Below are positions 1 to 12,100 of a stretch of DNA of 64,000 bases, one piece after another (the first letter of the stretch is position 1; each line of letters opens with the position of its first letter). The position numbers and the translations under genes were made by a program. The notes beneath the pieces are model-generated. The model did not search any database. It saw only the letters and a list, made by a program, of their open reading frames with translations, and had not been told where the DNA came from. This DNA comes from Ciona intestinalis (Eukaryota; Chordata; Ascidiacea; Phlebobranchia; Cionidae): the NCBI RefSeq assembly GCF_000224145.3, contig NW_004190392.2, positions 1-64,000 of the forward strand, written 5' to 3'.

Positions 1-72
1 CCCTCAAAATAATCACCCACAAAGTTACACAAAAAATAAACACAACAAAAATATATAATAAAACATACACAC

Positions 73-166
73 CTGAAGCATGTAGAACAGAGGTTGTAGC
101 TAATAGCGATGTCTCTTCCTGCAAGTCGTCATCGAAAAGTGACGTTCCCTCCTCATTTTCCCCACT
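73..166 (-). other. IGF2R: Cytoplasmic-tail exon of the M6P receptor with acidic cluster
   Basis: A 94-base exon between an acceptor at 168/167 and a GTGTGT donor at 72. It joins the transmembrane exon in phase 0 and encodes SGENEEGTSLFDDDLQEETS followed by LLATTS. Acidic residues next to a dileucine fit the acidic-cluster/dileucine signals used by GGA and AP adaptors in vertebrate CI-MPR tails. The exon ends in phase 1 without a stop, so the tail continues beyond the left edge of the window. Confidence 0.7.
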
Positions 167-3100
167 CTGGGTAATTCAAAAATAGTATTATTTTAAACAA
201 AAGGTCAATTTTGTGATTTGTTTTGCCCATTTTTCTGCTTGGACTTGGTACGTCTGCTGTGACAGTTTTGGGGGTATATTTTTTAATACATTTTAGGTTT
301 TCTGGTATACATTATGGGTATATATTTTCTATAACAGTTTTCTAAAATGTTTTGTGTAACAGAAATGCTATTTTTTGGCAATATATATTGTCTATAATAA
401 TTAAACACATACAATAAATAAACACAGAAAATTGTAATTAAAAAAAATGACTTTTTACCCGTATATATCGATATTTAACGCCATCACTAGAGGGACAGGG
501 AGCACATACGACGCGCTTCACTGCACGTGATACTACGATCCGTCGTCCTGGGTTACGGAACACAATTACGAGAATAAACAAAACCCCGACGGTCACAAAA
601 ACTCCAGCCACGAATTCCACCAGCATTTGAGTGTTGCCCAGTCGAAGAACCAGGGTTGGATACTGGTGTGTTGGAACGACTGTTGGTTTTATTGCTGGAA
701 ACACTGGGGAAAAATTTCAATGTAGGGACCACTGAACTGGAGAAAATGCCCTTAAGTGTATGTATGAATTTATTTATCCTCATGTGGCTGGGCAACGACA
801 GTGGTTATAACATGGGTATCATATTTCATAAAAACAAATGTTGTAAAACTAAAGAAAATAAAAAAAATTGAATCATTAAGTATACATTAACAGAATAAAA
901 CAATAATTATAACTTACATTTCAATATCTGCGCACATCACACTTGTATACCAGTGGAAATAATATCCACAATCATTTGATTCGTAGAAAAATGTAGGTGA
1001 ACCAAGACCACTGTAAAGTAAAAGTTAGTTATTATATTGTATTAACAACATTGTATATTAACACCTAACATTAACCAGAAAACAGTGTAAACATTTAATC
1101 CCATTACATGCTACATTTGCAGGCCATAGCAAAACAAACAAATAACCAAAACAGTACTTACTTATCCCCACAGCTTAGAGAAATAATGACATAACTTGTT
1201 TTCTTTGGATCTTTTCCACATTTATCATTAGATGTGAAATTTAACTCTAAAGTGCCGTCTGTAAAGTAGAAGAAAAAATTCAGGACACATAGTATATTAG
1301 ATTTTGGTATTTTTTGTTAATTCTATACTATGAGGGTAGAGTCCTGGTCAGGGACCTGGTATTTAGGCCAGATTTGATCTATTACCCCCAAAACTGTTTG
1401 TGTTATTTCCTATTTGTTAATTAATACACACATTTAATCACCCACAAAGTTACGTACATGGTGACTTGTAAGTGAGTATGAGGTGTATGAAACAGAACAC
1501 CCGTGCTATAACTACTGCCATTAACCCTCACGCTAAGATAATTAAGTTACATTCACCCATTTTTGTTTAAAAAAAATATAAAATTATACCTTTTAAAAAG
1601 TTATTTTGTTAAACTCATATATAAAAAGTTGACCAAAAATAGTAAATATTATCAATTGTAAAACTCATATATAACTAATTACCTGACATAACATAGGTTG
1701 GGGAATGTGGTGACAACTCGCCAATTTTTCGCACAAAATTTGTATCTTTTTTATACTGACACACGGTAGCAATATCCCCACATGCTTGGCTGTATGACGG
1801 GTTTACAGATGAAATGTCCGGGTTACCACGGATACTAATCATGTATTTGTACGAGCTCGTATCTTCGCGTAAATCACCCCCGGCTACCCAGGACCTGTGT
1901 TTTAATGTAAAATATAAAAAATGAAGGGAATATAAGATATAAATATACAGGACATTTATAAAATTCAAGGTATATAAAACATAGAGGGTATAAAAAACAA
2001 TAAAAAAACACAGAAAGTTGTTTTGTTTTTAATATAAGACATTAATAACAAAAAAAGTCACATTTAAGATATAGAAAAAATAAACAGGGTATAAAAACCA
2101 ATATAAAAATGGCAAAAAATGTTGTGTTAAATATAAAATATAAATAACCAAGAAAATATACGATAAAAAAGAAAAACAGAAGACATTTTGGCAAAAATTT
2201 GACCTTTTGTTCATCAGAGGTGAAAGGTCAAAGGTGACACCAGATTTGGGGTCAACGAATTTTCCTGTGCGATCAGGCGTAACAGAAGTCGGCGAATCAG
2301 AACAAGCGATTCGTGTTTTCCATGCGACTCGTAATTCGCAACTATTTTCAGAAAAACTGTAGAAAAATGTACTAAAATAAAAAAAAGTTACGGCTAATAT
2401 AGATATATTTTTAGATACGTTTTCTCGTGTTTTTCTTCAAAAAACTGATAAAAAATATATTAAAATAGCAAAAAATGAGTTTAAAGTTATTATACACCAA
2501 AGTAAAATTCATTTTCGTTTGAAAAACTGTGATAAAAATACAAAAATTTTCCTAAAATAAAATATAGTTTTTAATAAAATCTTAAAAACCAAATATCAAT
2601 TACCCCACCTTTCAAACTGTGGGTTCCCCATAATAGTGGGTGAACATTGTAGACGTATGATTGTCTTTAACGGGGCAGTACCACTCGTACACAACCCTTT
2701 GTCACCACCAGTATATGTTATTTCTATTTCAGTCGCTGAAACTACTGACGTTTTTTGCGAAGACACAATTCCAAAACTTTTCGCCTAAAAATATTTTTTT
2801 TAATAATCTTTTTGGATTAGGGATTTTTTTGTTATATTTATTCATTTATTTATAATTACATTTATTTATTAGTTATTACACTCATGTATTCATTTATTAC
2901 ATTCATTCATTTATTTATTGCATTATTCATTCATGCATTACATATATTACATCCACTCATTCCTACATTCAAAAAATTTTGTCATGTTATTACAAAAAGT
3001 AGAAATATTATGTATATAAAATTGAATATGTTTGGAAAGTCACAAACTCACAATATAATATATAGAGAAATAAGAGTTCATTATCTTAAAAAGTCACCTC

Positions 3101-6100
3101 TGCCCCCTTTTTCCTACAAACAGAACTTCCATCTTTACATTGGTGGCTTCCCGTTGTATGTACAGCTCGACACAAGTTGAAATAATATCTGTATATGTGT
3201 TGTATATTTAGTATATATATATATTATATACACCTCATGCTTACTGTCTAGTAATAGTACGAGTGTATTTATGCACCTCATGCTCACTGTCTAGTAACAG
3301 CACGAGTGTATTTATGCACCTCATGTTCGCTGTCGAGTTATAACATGGGTGTCTTCTTATACACAACAAACACACATGGTGTATTTATACACCTCATGCT
3401 CGCTGTGGAATTATAATATGGATGTCTTCTTATACACCAGACACACATGGTGTATTCATACACCCCATGCTCACTGTCAGGTTATAACAACGCCCAACAA
3501 ACAAAAGTTGTGCAACATTGCAACTAGATTGCGCATTACTTACGAGTATCCATTGTTACGGAAATGCCATGCATGAGTGAGCGAGGAAAGCAACGAGAGG
3601 TCAAAGGTCAAACCCAGAGTGGTGTCTGCAACCACACAACTGAAAACGAAATCGGTTCAGTTTAATATTTTAGTATTTTTCATGAATTCTATGGCATTTC
3701 GATCCTATTATTTTATTAGAGATCTGGCATTGAGGCCAGAGTTGACCTACTATTATTTGTTGTTATACACCATTGGAAATTTTAACAAACTATATCTGTT
3801 AGATTTATACTATTTTTTAACAAAGAAGTAACACTTTACAGTTTGTTGATTTTAAAATTTAAAAATATCCCTTTTTCTATTCAATAAGTCTTAAAATCAA
3901 CAAAATATTTTCTATTTTTTAATGACCTTTCAGAAACTGGAAAAAAATCAACAGAAATTAAATTAACTTATTTTCTATCATTAAATTACCTTTCCGATAC
4001 AGGGGGACATACAAGCGGTGTTTTCCAATACACAGTATATAGACATTCGTCTCCATTATGTATTAGTTCAGGTTCAGTAGGATTCATATCGCAAATAAAC
4101 AATATAGTTGTACTGCGGTGTTTATTTGGTGCTGCAAGAAAAAAATTACTGTAATTTGTTTAAATAAACAGTAAAATAATAATTAACATTAAAAAAACTA
4201 AGAAAAAAACAAAGAAAAGTAAAAAAACATAGAAAAATGACTAAATATAGAGAGTAAGTTTTTTAATCAAACAATAAAACAATTATTAATATTAAAAAAT
4301 TTCATCTTTGAAAAAACTAAAAAAAATTAACAAAAAGCTAAAGAAACTAAAAAAAAATTGCAATATATTAGCAGTAAAAACATTATCTTTATAATTTAAG
4401 TAACTTAAAAATACATTTTTAAACAAATTATTTGAAAGTTAAAAATATTCAAAATTTCAACCTACTTCTTCCACATACTGCCCCATCTGCATAGTGAGCA
4501 GTTAGCGGATATTCCGACGAAAAACCGGCAGAAAAAGTTCGTGTCGATGCACTCCCTAGTGACACCTTGTGGTGAGAGGTGTCCTCGTAGCAAACGGCAG
4601 CTCCCTGACACTCAGGGGGGCTAGAGAGAGGTTGACATAACGAAACTTGGATGCTTCCAATTGTGTCTGTTATCTATAATTAATGAAGATTATAATTATA
4701 GAACTGTGGGGTAAGATGGATACCGTTAGCAAATAATATCTTATATTTTTCTTAAATTGCAAATAGTACAGGATATATTATTGAGACAAATTTAGCAATA
4801 AGCTTAGTATAAATATCACAAAAAATCCCAAGATTCTTCCAAATTGGAAAGTTTATACCAGATTTTTTATCAAAATTAGTGAAAATATTTCAAATTACTT
4901 ACCGTTTTTGTCTCCAGTTTTGAAAGATCATACGTCAACTTTTTAGCTTCGTCTGTAAACTTGCATTCGCCACTTGAGGGAGATGTTGTTTGAGAGTCGC
5001 ACAATATGAGATCAGTCGGCCACGAGAATAAATAAACACAATCTGATGTTACAGCTGTGAGACGGGGTTCACCCTGGAATATAAAATAGATAAAAATAAT
5101 TGTTTTTTCACTTTATGGTGATTGAATAAATTGTAATACATATGGAGCAATTGCATGGTTAACATAAAATGTTTGGTGTATAAAAAGTGTTATAACTTGA
5201 CAGTGAGCATGAGGTGTATGGATACACCATGTGTGTCTGGTGTATAAGAAGACACCCATGTTATAACTTGACAGTGAGCAGGAGGTACACGCTTACCTTC
5301 CCAGCACCTTGAAGACACGAAAACACGATTTGTGTCGTTACAGTTGCCGTAGCGTTACTTGACGTCGTGCATCGTCGATTACTGTGGTAAACCAATGAAA
5401 CCGTGTTCGTTTCGCTCTCATATGACATCGAGTGGTGGGTAGGGTCAATAGAACCCAAAGACTGCGAAAATAAAAGTTTTACATTAAAAAATCTTTAAAA
5501 AAAAGCCTTCAAAGTTCTTAAATATGGGTTTAAATTAATAGAAATAAACTGTAAAATTTAAAAATAAAATTTAAATTAATAAAAATTGCATAATTTCATA
5601 GCTTATTTTTTTATTATTTTTAAGGTCAAAGGTTACCTGAGGTTGGTGACCTGGAATAACCTCACAAGCCGCTGACCCCGGGGGGCATGTGACCCCTTGT
5701 ATGGGTTGTAAGGGTCGACATATATTGATGAAGTAGGTACCCCTGTCACCCACTATGTTGGATATAGTAGGGTAGTGACCGGATTCGCGCACAAATGGAG
5801 AAAGGTCTATGATTCTCGGAACTGAAATGAGGTGTCTATGTTAAAATATGAGATATTTATGGTGTAAAATAAGGTATTTATAAGTTAAAATATAATATGT
5901 ATTGTTTTGGCATATTAAAATGAGTATAAATAGGATGCCTGGCTTATAAGCATATAAGAACCACAAAAAATTATATCACATAAAGATAATCTTTATATAA
6001 GAAAACTAAAAAAATTTTATGCCACGCCAAGGGACATGAGATTCAGGCCAGAGTTGGCCCATTGTCCCATTAACCCCAACACAAAAAAGGGTAAAAACAC

Positions 6101-9100
6101 AAAAGACAAGCACATTTTATATGGGTGAAGTTCTACAATGTGGTACGTCATAGAATCTGAGATAAAACATGATAAAAAACAAGCATAAGTTATCAATTCC
6201 ATTGTATAGATGTAAAGAATGAATGTAACTTACTTTATCCTCACGTGCCGGGAAAACGACAATCATTATAACACAGGTGTTTCATACACCTTGTGCCTGC
6301 TTACAACTATGTATGTTACTTTGTGGGTGACTATTTAAATTGACTTGACATTAGGCCAGAGTTGACCCATAACCACTCTAGCAAAATACATAAACACATA
6401 CTAACCTGCAGAAGTCATATCATTAACAGCGCATGGAAATTGTTGTTCACACGCTAAGTATGTAGACCATGTATAGTAGTGGGTACACGTGTCTTCATCA
6501 TCAGATATATGTATGGGGGTCGTAGATGGGGTTTCGGGAGCTTGTAAGTTGGGTGAAGTAGAACGATGGCAAACGAAACTTATCTCAGTGCTGTGTCTGG
6601 AATTTTGAGAAAGATTTCGTAAAATTTTATCTTGTAAAAAAAACTTTTAAAAAATGTAAAAATATTTTTTAAAAAAATACTGTTTTTTTAAAAAAAAGTG
6701 ATGAATTTTTTTAGATTTTTGGTAAAGTTGATACTATCACAACAGCCCATATGTATCATCTTTTTTAACAACTTTTAACTGATTTTTATGAGTGTGTAAT
6801 AATTTGGACAACCCATTAGTGATCATTGGCGTGGGGAGATTGTCGTTAATCCCTCAAAATTGTTTTCTTTTACTTTACAAACAAATGCAATTTACAATAG
6901 ATTAAAAACAGCATTTATAGATGTTCACACTCAGAGTTATTTGTTGGTGTTTCATTTTACCTGTATCTGTCATCAGCAGGGCATATATCTCCATGTTCAT
7001 ATACAAGAGCTAATGCACCATCAGTATATGTTAAATTTGCATTAGCTTCTCCATAAGAAATATAACTTCCACTGCCATGCAAGCAGTTACCTGTGTATTT
7101 CTATGGTTATTTTTTTATGTATGTCTGCCTTTATTCTATATGGGTGAGGTCTATGACATGACAAGGCATGCCATGAGGTCTATGACATGACAAGACATGC
7201 CTATGACAAGGCATGCCATGGAACCTAAGATTTTTTCCAGAGTTGGCCCAATACACTGTTAACCTGCCTAATAGAAGATTCGAGAGTACTATACGAATTT
7301 AGTGCTCGCATGCTCGTTGTCAAGCTTAAAATAAATATACATAGTTTTACTGCATGTGTAAACCTCATGCTCTTTGTCAAGCAATAAAAAAAAACATAGG
7401 AGATGGTCTTATGCTCTGTGCCAAGCTTCATGATGGAGATTTAGGCATGACACATACAAGTGACTCTTATACTCCCTATCAAGCTAAACGATTAAGTAAG
7501 TAATCCAAAATATTTTTAATAAATATATTTACATATTTTTATTTAACCTGAATTTGCTGGGCAGTGAGGGTCATTTACTTTTTCACACACATTGATGTGG
7601 TATTCCTTTCCATGCAATGCTTGGGTTGTGTGGAAAGTCGTGGATTCAAGTGAAGATAAGTCAAACTCATGACCTAGAAAAAAATTTATTTTTTTTGTAA
7701 CAAAGCTCTAACTCCATATCCTCGGGCCAAGAGCTGATTTCTACACCACTGGACTAGAGCACTTTTTTTCAGTATTTTGTCCATTTTTTAAAGAATTTGG
7801 AAAATTTGACTTTTTTAGTAGTGGGCTAAAAAGTATGCTATTTTCTTACCAGTTGCTGGGTTTGAAGTTTTACAACTACCCAGTGTATTTCCCTGTTGCA
7901 CAGGACATGCTGCGCTTGTAGTCCATAATATCTGAACATTGCATTCATCTTCCGTGCTTGTAACTATAGGGGTAGTCTGTACTGCGCTAGTTTGACTGCA
8001 TTCAAAAGTGACGGTTGTCGTGTAGTTTTGATTGCCGCGACAGTTGTCACCGTGAGTGTAACAAAGTTGTAACTTTCCGTCGACGAAGTGAGGACTACTA
8101 TCCACACTACCAAGATTTGTGAAGCTGCAAAAATATAGTTTTCGTAAAAATTTGGTGGAACACTATACCTTTTTGGTAGAAAAATAGAACCATTTTGGGA
8201 AAATTTGCAGAATAACTACAACTGAAATATATTCTAAAAGGTTGAAGTTGCCGCACTACACAAGAATAAATAGGTTTTTTGAAAAAGGTTTATTTATTTC
8301 TTTCTAAAAATCTCACCTATTGTCTGCATTTCTTACACAAGCAGCTGAATTAGGAGGGCAAGTAACAGTAGGACGATGTAGCATAGATCGACAAACATTG
8401 ATGTAATATGAACGACCTGTTTGGGAACTGCTGATCATGTGATTGTCGTGCATGAGCGACAGAGCGGAAAGATCATACTGATGACCTTCGCTGTCCCTGA
8501 TAAAACATTTTTTTAATAACACATTAATTTTTGTTTTAATTAAACATTATTTTGACAACTTAAATGATCCACAAGAGATAACATTTCCCTGAATTTGAAG
8601 ATGAAATAAAAAATAACTTTTGAGTGGATTAAAATAAGTGAATTCATTAAAATATTAGTGCTAATGTGACAACTGACAACATTTTCATTTTGCCGAAAAA
8701 ACAGTTTCTTTACCTTAATTTAGGTTTTGTGAAATAAGTTTATACAATTTTCTGTAATATCTCAAAAAAAATATTTTGTGTAATTCTTACTGTGCAGTGC
8801 ATTCAATGATTTTGATTGGTGGACAAGCTTTCGGTGTCGGCCAATCAAACAGGTATGTGCAGTCATGTGTTTCGTTGATAAAAGTTGGTTTATCGTTGCC
8901 GTGGTGATGGCAGGTGAAGCGGAATTCACTCGTTCTTTCAAATTGGTTGTTATGACAACGCTCACCTGGGTGCAAAAAATAAAACATTAGTTTTTATAAT
9001 ATACACAAAAAATTTAAAAATAATCTACAAATAAATATTATAAAACAACTTTTAGACTATTTTTTGACAAAAAATTAAAATTTTCTTTCTAAACATTTAA

Positions 9101-12100
9101 TGAGAACAAGTTACCATGTAAATATGTAAGTTTAATAACAGCATCATCGTAAATGAGGGTTGTGTTTGGATTTCCTGCAGTGTGGACTTTGTTTGCTTTA
9201 GTCTTGGATACCTATGTAATATATTAGTACATTAATAAGTGTGTTTTAACGTTGTTTTGTCGTTATTTTTAATATAGTATTGTACTTGATTTTTAGTATA
9301 ATTATTTAACTTGACAGAACACTAATGGCAATTGCTCCAATCATAAAGTATAACCCCAACTGCCCTTGCTAATGTACATAAAATAACTAATATTTAGAAG
9401 ATTAAAAGAAAAATAGAACATGAGCAGAAGTCTGCTGGTTGATCCCAGTAATGTATCTGTAGCTGTAATGTGACACCATGTAAAAAAATGGATATTATAT
9501 ATGAGAGGTAGTCAATTGATTTAGCGTGAAAGGAGACCTGGAAACTAAGCCAGAGTTGGCTTATTTCCCCATTTTACTTTATTGTTTTAAAAACCATTAA
9601 GTTATTTATAGGTTTAATTACCTGACATGCACCAGACTGTTCACAAGCACCTATTCCATTATTTAGCTTGGAGCAAATGTTTAATTTGAAATCCCATTCA
9701 GTGCCTGTAACATATATGATATTTGAATAAAAAAATTGTAAAAGATTTTAATTTTTCACAAAAACTTTTTTACCTCCAGAAACCGTGTAGTCTGTCGTAG
9801 AGGTCATAGTTGAAAGGTCAAAGGTCATTTGATAAAGGGGTTCAACTACAGAACATGGGTGACCTTTCTTGGTGATTGATTTTTTTATGGGGCAAGCAAA
9901 TGGGGTTTCCCAAACGAAAACAAAATCACACGGTGTGTCACTGTTTGGTTGTAAAACAGGGGATCTTCCTTTAGTAGTGGAGCAAATAAACAAAATTCTG
10001 AAACAAATTATAATAAATGATATAGTATTTAAATGAAATATAATAATTTAACACGTAATAAACAGTATTTAAATAAAATATAATAATTTTGTACGTAATA
10101 AACAGTATTTAAATACCAAAATATGAATCTTTGGTTAAAATATGTTAAAAAAATAATACCAGTTTTTACAAAAAATAGTATTATTCAACAGTAAAATTTA
10201 GGTGAAATAAAACTTGTATTTTCAATAAAATTAATATTATAATCGTTTTGAATACTTTTTAGAAGAAAAAATGATCTAGTTCCGTGTTTAAAATGTTTAA
10301 ATTTACCTTGTAGAATATCTCATGGTATGGTCGGCCTCACAAACATCTCCTCCCATATACCTTATGCTCACTGTCGAGGCTGTACCATTCTGGGTGACGG
10401 CTGTTGGGTTAGACTGGATGAGACCTAGGCTGTGACCTTGAATTGTGTTGTCTGTTGCATGCTGTATAAAGCAGGCACCAGTACCTCCTCCTATGGGATT
10501 TAAGATTTGGGTAAAAATGGGAAGACTAGCAATGTATGGAACGTAACTTATTTATTCTAGCGACGCCTAGTGAAAGAAGTAGTTATAAAACAGGTGTTCT
10601 GTTTCATGCATCTCGTACCCACTTACGAGTTATCACATATGTAACTTCATTGATAATTTTAGGGATTTTTTGTTTTTTTAGGATATGGCTGCCAATTTAA
10701 AAAAGCCTGAATTGTATTTTAAAATGATTGAAACATGAGATGGGCAAAACCGCCCCAAAAAAAACTACACTAGAATTCTTACCTGGGCATCCAGATACAG
10801 CAGGTAAAGGGCGACACACACTAACATAAAATCGTCTTGAAACTTGAGTGTCTACAACATCCCATGGGTGGTTGGGGTTGGATAGCGGGGTGAGGTCGTA
10901 CTGGTTACCCATGTCGTCTATTATAAAGATTATTCATTAGTTGGTGAAAATAAGTCAGCAGAAATGAAAAGTTTAGTTTAATTTTATGATTAATCTGTAT
11001 AAATTATTGATTATTTTTATAGTTTCTTGATAGAATCAGTAAATTAGAATCAGAAACTGAGCATAAACAGTTTAATAGTGAGCTCCTATAGTTAGTTAGG
11101 TCAGCGTTCCTTCAGATTTTTGGCAGAGTTGGCGCATTATTTTGCTTGAAAACTACAACCACCTGCTACTATACAATCCACTGTATCTGGTTGGCAAGCC
11201 AATGAGGTTTGAAAATCCAACCGAATGATATGTCCGTCTACGTCTGTTAGTTTGGGCTCCCCTACTGCCACTGTGTGGTTGCAGATGAAGTTTACCACGT
11301 ATGTGAGAAAGCTACCGTCTTGGTTTCTGTAGGAAATTGCAGAATTTTATGTCAAAAGGCCATGAGAATATGTTACAAGCACGAAGACGACAACAACTAC
11401 AAACAGGAAAAGGAATTTATAACAAAAAACACAAAGAAAAACTTAAACCTACAAAAAAATAGAAATCTACACAAAAAAAAACAATACTAAAAAAGTAAAA
11501 ACTGCAAGTGAAAACAACACTAGTGCAACAAAATACTACCAAAACATGAAACTTTGATACATTTTCATAAACAAGAATATTTCCCAAGTAAATAACACAA
11601 GACAACACAATACCTTTGGCTTGATTGGTAAGTTAATGACAATTGCCCGTCATCAGAATAAGATAATGAACTCGTATTCGTAGCTTTTTGATCAATAGCA
11701 TTTGTGTAACTTTCTACTCTACAAGCCCCTATGGGTGAAGTGGTTGCTTGGCAGCTTGATACTGATCCACATATGTTTATCTATGTTGGGAAATGTAATG
11801 GTATATATATATATATATACAAGATCTTTTTATACAGGGCATTGAACATTTGTTTAAAACATATATAGTGTATTTATATGCCTTAAACTGAGTTATAGTA
11901 TAGATTTAATTTTATACAAAACACACACAGAACACAAACACCTCATGCTCGCTGTCAATCAAAGTAAACTTACATAATATTGGTACCCATGTACCCCATC
12001 CACCCTGTATGGGTTGTCAGCCTTCCTCATCAAAGGTCGAAGGTTATAGGTCAACCTAGAGTTGGGGTCAACGACCTCACATGATCCCTGTGTAATGGAT

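Noticed and set aside
553..795. 80-codon minus-strand frame overlapping the receptor's membrane exon, read as the true C-terminus
   Set aside because: It is the frame the simple splice would give, but it lacks a membrane helix. The competing frame has a helix, basic flank, KYRYIRV and an in-phase acidic tail exon, so it is preferred; the alternative is kept as a finding.
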